Origin: Acidobacteriota bacterium
Lineage (GTDB): Bacteria > Acidobacteriota > Terriglobia > Bryobacterales > Bryobacteraceae
Length of the DNA stretch: 41,462 nucleotides
Assembly (NCBI GenBank): GCA_016213775.1
Contig: JACQZR010000236.1
Coordinates: 1-41,462, forward strand
Reading direction: 5' to 3'
Numbering within the stretch: position 1 is the first letter of the stretch; each line of letters opens with the position of its first letter. Below, one piece after another: positions 24,991-36,476 of this stretch. The position numbers and the translations under genes were made by a program. The notes below the pieces were generated by a model. The model ran no database searches, had not been told where the DNA came from, and saw only the letters and a program-made list of their open reading frames with translations.

Positions 24991-25484
24991 ATTGAACCTA
25001 CTTTCGAAGTTGAAATATGGGGCGCAGTTGTGCGTCCCCGCTTAAGGATTGACACACGAGTTTCGGGCTGCCCCTCCAGATTTGCTGGAAGTTACTGATA
25101 ACAGAGAGAAGAAATATTTGTTTTTTCGGTGACCGTTAAGCGGCCAATCACATATGCAGCCACGGATGAATTTTTTGTTGGTCTCGTGTCGTAGGTCTGG
25201 TGGATTCTTTGCTCGAAGGGGACGGTATGGGTCACGGATAAACCCGGATGAAACGGATAAACGGGATGGCTGAGCCAGGTGAGCACGGGCAGTGGTGAAC
25301 TGGGCGGTGGTTCCGCAGGTCGTGATACCGCGAAGCAATCTGGTTCACCCACTGCGTGGGGGCCAACGCGATTGCCGCGAGAGGCGGTTGCGATTGGCCG
25401 TTGTAATTGGACATTGGGCCGGTTACCGCAAATAGCGCTTGCGAGCGCTCATTGAGAGTCTGATGTGCTGGGTATACTCCAAGA
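24991..25484. other. Non-coding stretch between the hypothetical gene and the pseudogene
   Basis: No convincing gene was found in these 494 bases. They contain the leader hairpin at 25019-25039, an AT-rich patch around 25100-25180, and a pair of near-direct repeats at 25234-25262. Short open frames on either strand have no recognisable domain. The lower GC content and the decayed gene next to it suggest an accessory or eroding segment. Confidence 0.5.
25234..25262. repeat. Short direct repeat, 19-base period
   Basis: The ten bases ACGGATAAAC occur at 25234-25243 and again at 25253-25262, with related GGATGAA between them. Degenerate units of this GGATAAA/GGATGAA kind are recalled from intergenic regions of other large bacterial genomes, but no function is known. 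Confidence 0.5.
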
Positions 25485-26232
25485 GTGCTAGCGTTGAACG
25501 GCGTCTCGTTATCTCGCGTTTTTCTGGGATTGGTTGCGGTCACGCTGTTGCCTGGCGTTGTTGGACGTTCGTACCAACTGATCACATGGACGCTGGAGGC
25601 GCGACGGTGGCCGGAGCGGCCTCGGCGACATTCTGGAGCAATGGCGAAGCGTCCAACCGGCAGTAGCGTCGATGGTACGAGTCTGTAGCTATGATCGAGC
25701 GTCCACCTTACGTGCTGGTTGGCCATTCAGCCGGGGGCTACCACGTACGGGTTTTTCGCGGACGATACCCAACGGAAGTTGCGGGAGCGGTGCTGGTAGA
25801 CGCGACGCAGGAGGACCAGTACAGACTACTTCCGCCGGCTTGGAAGGTGATGGGCGCGGCGATGGTGGAACGGTATCGCAGGCAAGCTCGATGGGCGCCG
25901 TTGGAAGTGGATTTTGCTGCTGCAGAGCAAGTACTTCCGAGCGAGGGCGAGTGAACTGGAGAACGTCGAATTGAGTGCGGAGCAAGCACGAGCAGCCGGG
26001 GGGTCGGGGGGAAGCCACTGATCGTTCTCACGGGAGGAAAGCCGTTGGATGCGGCGTTGCGCGCGGGTCTCACGGAGGGAGAAGGTGCGGAGTTCCGGCG
26101 CGTTTGGGTGGAGGAGCTGCAGCCTCGCCTCGCGGGACTGTCGACTCGTGGCAAGTGGATCGTTCTTCCGGATAGCGGCCGGATGCGGTGATCGAGGCGA
26201 TCCGCGAGGTTTGCGGCACGGTTGGAAAGTGA
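25485..26232 (+). pseudogene. Decayed alpha/beta-hydrolase gene
   Basis: A former alpha/beta-hydrolase can be read only by changing frame repeatedly. In order: an N-terminal membrane helix (VFLGLVAVTLLPGVVGRSYQL, from 25485); DAGGATVAGA (about 25588); LGDILEQWRSVQPAVASMVR then VCSYDRA (25621-25695); PPYVLVGHSAGGYHVRVFRG followed by RYPTEVAGAVLVDATQEDQ (from 25691), which has the nucleophile elbow GHSAGG; SKYFRARASELENVELSAEQ (about 25926); GKPLIVLTGGKP to GKWIVLPDSG (26009-26178); and PDAVIEAIREVCGTVGK with a stop at 26230-26232. The pieces use frames 0, 2, 1, 2, 0, 2 and 1, so at least six indels separate them. The oxyanion/lid region between SYDRA and ERPPY and the catalytic His segment after DSG are deleted. 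It cannot make the enzyme. Confidence 0.85.
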
Positions 26233-26245
26233 GACCGGAGGTTAT

Positions 26246-26974
26246 TCAGCGGGTGATTGGATTGACTTGGGTTTCGAGGGTTTCCTGGAGTTCGGTTGGG
26301 AGTTGGGGGAAGAAATCCAGGCCGGTGAGGTCCTCCACTTCGCGGACGGATACGGCGAAGTGGTTAAGGGGTTGGGCCGGGTTGGCGTCGTTGGGGAGGA
26401 TGGCGGCGAGCATGGTGTAGTTTGTGCCCTGGATGATGAGGGCGATCTTGAAGAGTTGGCAGGGCACTGCGACGTGATTCGCGCCGATACGCTGGGCGCC
26501 GGGGCAGAAGATGGGGCCTGTGAGGACGAGGGTGGAGTCGGCGGTGGTGGCGAGGTTGCGAATGGTGGATTCGAGGATGCGCCATTTGCCGGCGTTGAGG
26601 CGAGGGTTCTGCGGCACTGCATTTGAAAGGAGGAAGGAGTCCCGGAGGGCGGTTTCGTTGGCGGCGAGATCAGCGACGGGGACCATGTGGCCGCGGGCGT
26701 AGCCACTGTTGCGATAGTCCTCATCCGTGGCGGCGTTGGAGAGGAAGGGGTCGCGACGGAAGTGGGTACGGGCGGGGCGAAGGGAGGTGTGGGAGGAGGG
26801 CTTGAGTTCGTGGGCGGTCCAGGTGGGGACGTGGAGTGAGGAGGAGTGGCATAGGACGAAGGCGGAGCGGGTGGCGAGTTCGTGGCCGGAGGCTGGACAG
26901 GCGGGGAGACCGAAGCGGCCGGGCTGGGCGCTGAGGGTTTGGATTGCGAGGAGGAGGGGGATCGTGAGCTGCAT
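26246..26974 (-). CDS. Secreted DNA/RNA non-specific endonuclease (NUC1 family)
   Basis: A 242-residue protein with a signal peptide (LTIPLLLAIQTLSAQP). The NUC1/EndoG beta-beta-alpha-metal core is visible: DYRNSGYARGHMVPVADLA holds the general-base His96, where ARGH replaces the usual DRGH; SFLLSNAVPQNPRLNAGKW supplies the metal-binding Asn region; and STLVLTGPIF matches the later core strand. The Asp-to-Ala change before RGH may lower activity but leaves the catalytic His. Length and layout are normal for secreted bacterial members, which degrade extracellular DNA and RNA for nutrition or defence. It lies beside the hydrolase pseudogene and upstream of ftsK without clear operon partners. 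A longer overlapping frame at 26242-27078 has no such motifs and is rejected. Confidence 0.87.
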   Translation of the reverse strand: MQLTIPLLLAIQTLSAQPGRFGLPACPASGHELATRSAFVLCHSSSLHVPTWTAHELKPSSHTSLRPARTHFRRDPFLSNAATDEDYRNSGYARGHMVPVADLAANETALRDSFLLSNAVPQNPRLNAGKWRILESTIRNLATTADSTLVLTGPIFCPGAQRIGANHVAVPCQLFKIALIIQGTNYTMLAAILPNDANPAQPLNHFAVSVREVEDLTGLDFFPQLPTELQETLETQVNPITR

Positions 26975-27154
26975 ACATTATATAGATCGGCTGTTTCAAA
27001 CATTTCAATAGTATGACTGGGGCAAAAATATCCAAACGCGATTGGGAGGTGGCCGCGGGCGGCGAACTGCGCAGGCAATGGGGCGATACGGCGAAGCGGT
27101 TTCGTTCACGGCTCACGTCGATTTCGATGGGTTGGAGTCTCGAAGGGCGGACCG

Positions 27155-29587
27155 CTACCTCTCGTCCACCTCGTCCAGCCAGTCCGGCCGCTTCAACACC
27201 TCCCGTGGACGGCTCCCATCCACAGGCCCGATGATCCCATCGCGGTGCATCATGTCGAGAATCCGCGCCGCCCGGCCGTACCCCAACCGCAGCCGCCGCT
27301 GCAGAATCGACGTCGATGCCTTTCCCATCTCCAGCACGACCTTCACGGCATCTTCGTACATCGCATCCTGCCCGCCCGACGCGCTGTCCTCGCCGTCGCC
27401 AATCTCGACATCGCCATCTTCCGAAGGCGGCGGCATCAGGAAGCTCTGGTCGTAATCCGGCATAGCCTGACCGCGCCAGTGCTCCACCACCCGGTTAATC
27501 TCGTTCTCCGTCACCAGCGACCCGTGTACACGAATCAGCCGCGACGATCCAGGCGGCAGGTACAACATATCGCCCTTACCCAACAAGTGCTCCGCGCCCA
27601 TTACATCCAACACGGTGCGCGAGTCCACCCGCGTCGCCACGCGAAAACTGATCCGCGATGGGAAATTCGCCTTGATCAATCCGGTGATCACATCCACGCT
27701 CGGCCGCTGCGTCGCCAGCACCAGATGCATCCCTACCGCGCGCGCCATCTGCGCCAGGCGCGTTACCGACGCTTCCACATTGGCCCGTTCCAGCATCATC
27801 AGGTCGGCCAACTCATCAATCACGATCAGAATGTAGGGCAGCGGCTCCAACGGCTCCGTCTCCGGAATGTCCTGTTCAAAAAGGTTCCGCGGCTCGTTCG
27901 CCAGTTGCCGGACCTTCTTATTGAACTGGTCGATATTGCGCACGCCCTGCGAAGCCAGCAGTTTCAACCGCCGCTCCATTTCCATCACCGCATTGCGCAG
28001 CGCATTAGTGGCCTGCTTGGCGTCGGTGATCACCGGCGTCAACAGATGCGGAATGCCTTCGTAGATCCCCATCTCCACACGCTTCGGATCGACCAGAATC
28101 ATCCGCACCTCGTCCGGCGTCGCTTTGTAGATCACCGACATGATGAGCGAGTTCAGCATCACGCTCTTGCCCGAGCCCGTAGACCCGGCGATCAGCAGGT
28201 GGGGCATCGACTCCAGGGCGGCCACTTTGATTCGCCCGTTGATGTCCTTCCCGAGACAAATCGTCAGCTTCGAGGCCGCGTCTCCGAACTCCTCCGATTC
28301 CAGAATCTGCCGGAACGAAATCACTTCGCGCCGCGAATTCGGAACTTCAATACCCACTGTCGGCTTACCCGGCAGCCGCTCAATGAAAATGGATTCCGCC
28401 TGCAGACCCAGGCAAAGGTCTTCATTCAGGGTGACGATCCTCGAGTATTTGATTCCCGCCTCGGGCTTGTACTCAAAGGTCGTCACGACCGGCCCGGGGT
28501 TGATTTGCACCACTGAGCCGAGCACGTTGAACTCTTCCAGTTTCGATTTGATCCGCCCGGCGATTTCCTTCAACTCGCCGCCATCGTAACTGCTCCGCGC
28601 CGTCACTTCATTCAACAGGGTCGTCGAAGGCAGCTCAAAGGTCACCCGCTGCTTCAACACCGCGGGCGGCTTCAACGTAAACTGCGGCTTGTCCTTCGCC
28701 GGAGCAGGCATGTTCACAAACTCCGGCTTCAGCGGCTCGGGATGCTCCAAAACAACAATCGGGATTTCTGTTTCGCGGTCCGGTTCGGCCTCATCCTCCG
28801 GATCCTCCCATGGCGCACGATCGTCGCCCGAAGGGACTGTGGGAGCCCCGGATGGCTCCCACTCGCGGGTGTCCCGAGTCCCGTAGGACTCCTCTGCACG
28901 CGGTGCGGGCGTGTCAGAACCGTGATGATTTCCTCCGCGGACTCGCCGGTCTTTCTCCTCGCGCATCTTGCGGCGCGCCAGCGCCCGTAGTGCCCGTTCC
29001 TTGCGCCACTTCCTCCACCGCTCCCGCTGCGTCCCCGACCATTTGATCGGCCCGGCAAACCACACGGGCAACTTCGCCAGAGAGAAACTCGATACCAGGT
29101 ACAGCGAGACGAATAGCGTCGTGGCCGTCAGAAACGCCGCTCCAGTCGTGTTCAACGACGCCACGAGCGTCGTCGCCAGCAACACACCGGTCATCCCCCC
29201 TGCCGGCAACGCACCATAGAAAGGATGCATCCAGGGGATAAGTGCGAAGGCCGTGCACAATCCCAACAACAGCATCGTGAACCCAACAGCTTTGATAAGT
29301 GGCACCGCAATCGGCTTCGACCGCACCCACTTCCATGCCAGCCCCAACACTCCAACCGGCAAAGCCCATGCGGCCAGCCCGAAAAGCTGGAACAACAAAT
29401 CGGAAGTGTACGATCCGGCGCGTCCAATCAGGTTCAGCACAGGACCCGCCGGAGTAGCCGTATTAAAGGAGGGGTCGGATGGATGGAAGGAAACCAGCGC
29501 AAGCGAAAGCACTATCGATCCGACAAGATACACCATCCCCGCGGCTTCATTAAGCCTGTCATATCGTGTCGGTCCTAAAAGCCTCAT
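27155..29587 (-). CDS. ftsK: DNA translocase FtsK/SpoIIIE
   Basis: An 810-residue septal DNA pump that segregates chromosome ends and helps dimer resolution at cell division. The N-terminal domain has four membrane helices (for example GMVYLVGSIVLSLALVSF and LLGLCTAFALIPWMHPFYGALP). A charged linker of about 170 residues follows. The motor domain has Walker A GSTGSGKS, Walker B ILIVIDELADLMM and the family stretches SRISFRVATRVDSRTVLD and GADMLYLPPG-like GKGDMLYLPPGSSR. The C-terminal gamma winged helix is KASTSILQRRLRLGYGRAARI. I chose ATG 29587 because MRLLGPTRYDRLNE is the usual family beginning; the frame extends to 29650 without a ribosome binding site. Within the linker, three back-to-back palindromes (28839-28891) suggest an in-frame repeat insertion. 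It is divergent from pyk. Confidence 0.95.
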   Translation of the reverse strand: MRLLGPTRYDRLNEAAGMVYLVGSIVLSLALVSFHPSDPSFNTATPAGPVLNLIGRAGSYTSDLLFQLFGLAAWALPVGVLGLAWKWVRSKPIAVPLIKAVGFTMLLLGLCTAFALIPWMHPFYGALPAGGMTGVLLATTLVASLNTTGAAFLTATTLFVSLYLVSSFSLAKLPVWFAGPIKWSGTQRERWRKWRKERALRALARRKMREEKDRRVRGGNHHGSDTPAPRAEESYGTRDTREWEPSGAPTVPSGDDRAPWEDPEDEAEPDRETEIPIVVLEHPEPLKPEFVNMPAPAKDKPQFTLKPPAVLKQRVTFELPSTTLLNEVTARSSYDGGELKEIAGRIKSKLEEFNVLGSVVQINPGPVVTTFEYKPEAGIKYSRIVTLNEDLCLGLQAESIFIERLPGKPTVGIEVPNSRREVISFRQILESEEFGDAASKLTICLGKDINGRIKVAALESMPHLLIAGSTGSGKSVMLNSLIMSVIYKATPDEVRMILVDPKRVEMGIYEGIPHLLTPVITDAKQATNALRNAVMEMERRLKLLASQGVRNIDQFNKKVRQLANEPRNLFEQDIPETEPLEPLPYILIVIDELADLMMLERANVEASVTRLAQMARAVGMHLVLATQRPSVDVITGLIKANFPSRISFRVATRVDSRTVLDVMGAEHLLGKGDMLYLPPGSSRLIRVHGSLVTENEINRVVEHWRGQAMPDYDQSFLMPPPSEDGDVEIGDGEDSASGGQDAMYEDAVKVVLEMGKASTSILQRRLRLGYGRAARILDMMHRDGIIGPVDGSRPREVLKRPDWLDEVDER
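28839..28891. repeat. Tandem palindromes inside the ftsK linker
   Basis: Positions 28839-28862 form a perfect inverted repeat (GTGGGAGCC / GGCTCCCAC, six-base loop). Positions 28861-28879 form a second (ACTCG / CGAGT, extendable with one bulge), and 28876-28891 a third (GAGTCC / GGACTC, four-base loop). They keep the frame open and encode about RDTREWEPSGAPTVP in the non-conserved linker. The tandem-hairpin layout resembles the intergenic repeats at 136-195 but the sequence differs. Confidence 0.55.
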
Positions 29588-29694
29588 CCGTGCAGATCCA
29601 TCCCTCTCGGTGAAGGAAGCGCCGCGGAAGATGGCCAGAGCGCCTACCATTATGCCAAAATTGTCACCACCGCAACATACCCGGGGACTACATC

Positions 29695-32587
<2,893 letters not shown>

Positions 32588-32599
32588 GACAGATTCCGC

Positions 32600-32627
32600 T
32601 TGCCCCTGACAGTGCTCGCGATATACA
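32600..32627 (+). promoter_or_regulatory. Candidate sigma-70 promoter upstream of the Oar-like receptor
   Basis: TTGCCC (32600-32605) and TATACA (32622-32627) are separated by 16 bases; a shifted TACAAT at 32624-32629 would give 18. It lies 130 bases before ATG 32758, leaving a leader of about 120 bases. The match is moderate. Confidence 0.4.
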
Positions 32628-32757
32628 ATGCCCCAAACGTCCGCTTCCGGTTGTTGACTGGGGTTCAGCCTTGAAAGCCTAACAATAACGAACGGTTCAA
32701 GCCGCGCTTCGTCCGCCGGTTGGATGTGTGCGATCTCTACATGCTGAGGTGATTTCG

Positions 32758-35700
32758 ATGATTCAACGTTGGAACATTGCTGTGATTCTAGCCGCGCTGC
32801 TCGCCGTGCTCTGCGCGCCGGCCCACTTGCTGGCCCAGAGCGGCGCCGGCACGATCCAAGGGACTGTTCAGGATGCAACGTCTGCTGCGATTCCGGGCGC
32901 TACGATTCAGGCATTGAACCAGGCGACGGGCGTTGCGATCGACACGACGTCCAACGCCGGAGGGTTCTACGCAATCAAGGGTCTGTTCGCGGGCACCTAC
33001 ACGGTAACGTTCAGCGCGCCCGGCATGAAGAAGTCGGAGAGCACTGTCACGTTGCAGAACGGCCAGGTGCTGGTCTTCAACCGCCAGTTGACCGTGGGTG
33101 AGGTGTCCGAGAAGGTCACGGTGACTGGGGAAACGATTCAGTTGGCCACCTACGACAGCGGGACGGTGAATACGCAACTCGACGCCGCGCGCATCGCCTC
33201 GCTACCTATGAACGGGCGCAACGTGCTCGGTTTGGCACAGAATACCGTTCCAGGTCTCGAAGGCGGCGGCACCCGTGCCAATGGCCTGATGGGTGAAGCG
33301 ATGGAGTATTCGCAGGACGGCGCCCCGATGACTAATCGCAATTTTGGCAGCCCGGCGAATACGGCGCAATCGACGCTGCCGGATCCGGACGCGGTGCAGG
33401 AGGTGCGATTCGAGACATTGAATTCCAGCGCCCAGTTTGCCACACCCGCGACGGTACTTCTGACAACGAAATCCGGTACCAACCAGATCCACGGTTCGGT
33501 CTTCGAAACGGCACGCAACAACTACTTCGGTATCGCGAGGGCACGGCAGGATCCGGCGAACTTCGCGGCGCCAAAGCTGATCCGCAACGAGTTTGGCGGA
33601 TCCGTAGGGGGACCGATCTGGATTCCGAAACTGTATGACGGCAAGAACCGGACGTTCTTCTTTGTCGCGTATGAGCGGTTTTCGCTGCGCAGCGCCCGGC
33701 AGCAGTTGATGTATGTGCCGACAATGCCAATGCGGCAAGGCGATTTCAGCGGACTCATCAACGGCGCAAACATCCTCCAGCAACTGTACGATCCGAATAC
33801 GACACAGAGCCGTGAAAACCAATACTCCCGGCTGCCGTTTTCCAACAACCAGATTCCGCTGACGCGCATCAGCCCGCTGGCCAAGACGCTGCTTGCCGCC
33901 ACGCCGCAGCCGACCTCAGCGGACAATCCGATGGTCAACTTCAATCTGACCGGGGAGAACCCGACAACTCAGACGGTGCCGAACTACACGATTCGTCTGG
34001 ACCACGTCTTCAATGAAAAGAACCGGATGTATTTCCGCTTCACCGATATCCGGCAGCAGCAGCAGGCATTGCGCAACTACCCGTCGGCCTCGCCGGCGAA
34101 TATCGAGACGTCCGAATTGAAGGCTGGATCGACCGGTTACCAGCAGATTCCGGTGCAGACTATCAGCGGAGCGTTGGGATACTCCAAGACCTTCTCGCCC
34201 ACCTTCTACTCCGAGACGATTCTCAGCATGCAGTGGCAGCGCATGTACGTCCAGGGCCCTGATGTGTCGCTGCAGAACTTTGAAAAGCAGTTTGGTCTGC
34301 CAAACAACCTGGGAAATCCCGGGTTCCCGGCGATCGGCTCGAATCTCTTTATGCCATACGGGGGCTCTCAGTGGTACTACGGCATGAGCCAGCGGGTGTC
34401 AACGATCGACGAGAACCTGAACAAGATCTGGGGCAAGCACCAGTTCGCGTTCGGCCTGCGAATCCGCCACGAGCATTTCGCCTACTTGTCGGACCGCTCG
34501 GTGGATGAGGTTACGTTTACCAACCAGGCCACGGGCATTTACGATCCCACCACGGGAGTGAACTTCGGCGTGAGGCCAAATACCGGCAACCAGAATGCCG
34601 ACTTCTTTCTGGGCGCGGGTGCGAGTTACAGCCAGCGGCGGAACGCTCCCTTCAACATCGTTTCGCTGCTGGAGTACGACTCCTATTTCCAGGACAACTG
34701 GCGTGTGTCGTCTCGCCTCACCCTGAACCTCGGACTTCGCTGGGAAGCACATAACGCGCCGCGACCCAACAACGATTACCTGGTCGCCTTCGACATCAAG
34801 AACAAAGCGTTAGCTCTCCCCCGCCCGCTGGATTACTATGTGCAAAACGGGCTTACCAGCACCCCTCTTCTCACCAATCTGCGGAATCTGGGTGTGAAGT
34901 TCGAAAGCATGCAGGAGGGTGGTATGCCTTCGCGTGGCATCGCGGGCGCCAATGCCAACTTCATGCCGCGCATCGGCTTCGCCTATACACCGTCGTTCGG
35001 CCGCGGCGGAACGGTTCTCCGCGGTGGCTACGGCGAGTTTATCTATCCCGTGCCGGTTCGGAACTCGATCCGCTACCTGACGGCGAGCTATCCCTTCACG
35101 GCGGCATATTCGCGGAGCTACACGGCGGCGGCACAGTCACCGGACGGTCTGCCGAATTCGCTGTTGCGCAACCCACTCACGGTGATCACGGGGGTAAACT
35201 CCGCGAACGTCGTGGATACGGAAACGACCACCGCGCTTTTGCCCGGCATCGGACCCGGCACGGTGGCCAGCGCGGATTACCCGCCTGCCAGAGTGAGGGA
35301 AGCCAACTTCACAATAGAGCAGCCGTTTAAGGATGGTTCGGTGTTCCGCGTCTCGTATGTGTTCACGCACGGCGAGCACCTCGACCAGAACTACGGGATC
35401 AACGACGCACCATCCACCTACGTTTGGCAGGTGAGGACGGGGACCACACCGCCGACCGGTCAGTTTGCCAGCGTCGCCACGCGGCCGTACGATAACCGGA
35501 CCTGGGGCGGTATCACCCAGTCCACCAAGTTCGGATTCTCCAACGACAGCGCGCTTCAGTTCAACTACCAGCGGCCCTACCGGCGCGGATTCGGATACCA
35601 GGTGTTCTACGTTTACTCGAGGGCCTTCCGAGTCGGCGGGAACACGTTCCGCGATAACGTGCTGTCTCCCGCCACATCCTATGCTCCGGGCGTGATTCCG

Positions 35701-36468
35701 CAGGGTATGGATGTCGGCACGCAGTTTGAGCCGAGCCGGGAGTTCAACCGCTGGCAGAACTACCGGCCTGACACCGCAATTCCGCTGCATCGGGTGTCGT
35801 TCAACGGGCTGGTGGACTTGCCGTTCGGCAAGGGACGTCATTTCCTGAAGAACACCAACCGTTTCCTGGACGCCTTGATTGGCGGCTATCAGGTCGCTTT
35901 CGTTGGCACGACGGTGTCACAGTCATTCCAGGTGGCCACCGGCAACTTTGGCGCCACCAACCCCGTCCAGCAGTACAAGGGCAGCGTTCCGGTGACGGAC
36001 TGCCGTTCCGGCGTGTGCCGTCAGGCCTATATGTGGTTCAATGGCTACCTCGCCCCGACGGTTATCAATGCCGCCACACGCGGTGTGCAGGGAGTTCCTA
36101 CAGACTACAAGCCGTACCTGGCTCCGATTAACAACACGCCCGGCGCACCGAACTTCGGCAACAACAACGTGCCGGTAACGCTAGCCAACGGCCAGCAGGT
36201 AACTACGGCGTACGCGCCCGGTCCCAATGGCGCCTTGCCGTATAACGCATTTGTCCTCCAGGGTCCGAAGAACTTCCAGTCCGACATTTCGCTCTATAAG
36301 GAGTTCCGGATCACAGAGCGCTACAGACTGCGATTCAACGTCGACGCTTTCAACGCGTTCAACATTCAAGGCCTCGTCAACCCGAACACGAGCGACGGAA
36401 TTCAGCAGAGGCAGTCGTCCTACTGGACGCCGCGGCAGATCCAGTTCTCGGGCCGTTTCTCGTTTTAA
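32758..36468 (+). CDS. Oar-like TonB-dependent outer-membrane receptor with carboxypeptidase-regulatory domain
   Basis: A 1,236-residue protein with the standard Acidobacteriota layout. A signal peptide (VILAALLAVLCAPAHLLAQ) precedes a carboxypeptidase-regulatory-like domain at about 28-115 (GTIQGTVQDATSAAIPGATI, GGFYAIKGLFAGTYTVTFSA). A plug-like region follows (RIASLPMNGRNVLGLAQNTV, PDPDAVQEVRFETLNSSAQF), then a large beta-barrel ending with the aromatic strand WTPRQIQFSGRFSF. The family is thought to take up large polymers such as oligosaccharides or peptides through TonB; the ligand is unknown. ATG 32758 with AGGTGA eight bases upstream is preferred over an in-frame GTG at 32728. It is the full-length counterpart of the shorter receptor at 8350-10932. 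Its stop lies eight bases from the stop of the convergent cytochrome gene. Confidence 0.92.
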   Translation: MIQRWNIAVILAALLAVLCAPAHLLAQSGAGTIQGTVQDATSAAIPGATIQALNQATGVAIDTTSNAGGFYAIKGLFAGTYTVTFSAPGMKKSESTVTLQNGQVLVFNRQLTVGEVSEKVTVTGETIQLATYDSGTVNTQLDAARIASLPMNGRNVLGLAQNTVPGLEGGGTRANGLMGEAMEYSQDGAPMTNRNFGSPANTAQSTLPDPDAVQEVRFETLNSSAQFATPATVLLTTKSGTNQIHGSVFETARNNYFGIARARQDPANFAAPKLIRNEFGGSVGGPIWIPKLYDGKNRTFFFVAYERFSLRSARQQLMYVPTMPMRQGDFSGLINGANILQQLYDPNTTQSRENQYSRLPFSNNQIPLTRISPLAKTLLAATPQPTSADNPMVNFNLTGENPTTQTVPNYTIRLDHVFNEKNRMYFRFTDIRQQQQALRNYPSASPANIETSELKAGSTGYQQIPVQTISGALGYSKTFSPTFYSETILSMQWQRMYVQGPDVSLQNFEKQFGLPNNLGNPGFPAIGSNLFMPYGGSQWYYGMSQRVSTIDENLNKIWGKHQFAFGLRIRHEHFAYLSDRSVDEVTFTNQATGIYDPTTGVNFGVRPNTGNQNADFFLGAGASYSQRRNAPFNIVSLLEYDSYFQDNWRVSSRLTLNLGLRWEAHNAPRPNNDYLVAFDIKNKALALPRPLDYYVQNGLTSTPLLTNLRNLGVKFESMQEGGMPSRGIAGANANFMPRIGFAYTPSFGRGGTVLRGGYGEFIYPVPVRNSIRYLTASYPFTAAYSRSYTAAAQSPDGLPNSLLRNPLTVITGVNSANVVDTETTTALLPGIGPGTVASADYPPARVREANFTIEQPFKDGSVFRVSYVFTHGEHLDQNYGINDAPSTYVWQVRTGTTPPTGQFASVATRPYDNRTWGGITQSTKFGFSNDSALQFNYQRPYRRGFGYQVFYVYSRAFRVGGNTFRDNVLSPATSYAPGVIPQGMDVGTQFEPSREFNRWQNYRPDTAIPLHRVSFNGLVDLPFGKGRHFLKNTNRFLDALIGGYQVAFVGTTVSQSFQVATGNFGATNPVQQYKGSVPVTDCRSGVCRQAYMWFNGYLAPTVINAATRGVQGVPTDYKPYLAPINNTPGAPNFGNNNVPVTLANGQQVTTAYAPGPNGALPYNAFVLQGPKNFQSDISLYKEFRITERYRLRFNVDAFNAFNIQGLVNPNTSDGIQQRQSSYWTPRQIQFSGRFSF

Positions 36469-36476
36469 GAGAAGCG

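Noticed and set aside
24106-25098. Long plus-strand open frame (330 codons) antisense to the STGP-EGK protein gene
   Set aside because: No recognisable domain or ribosome binding site; the minus-strand frame has a family motif, so this is a shadow of GC-rich codon use.
27245-28516. 423-codon plus-strand open frame opposite ftsK
   Set aside because: His/Arg/Gln-rich shadow; ftsK on the minus strand is unambiguous.
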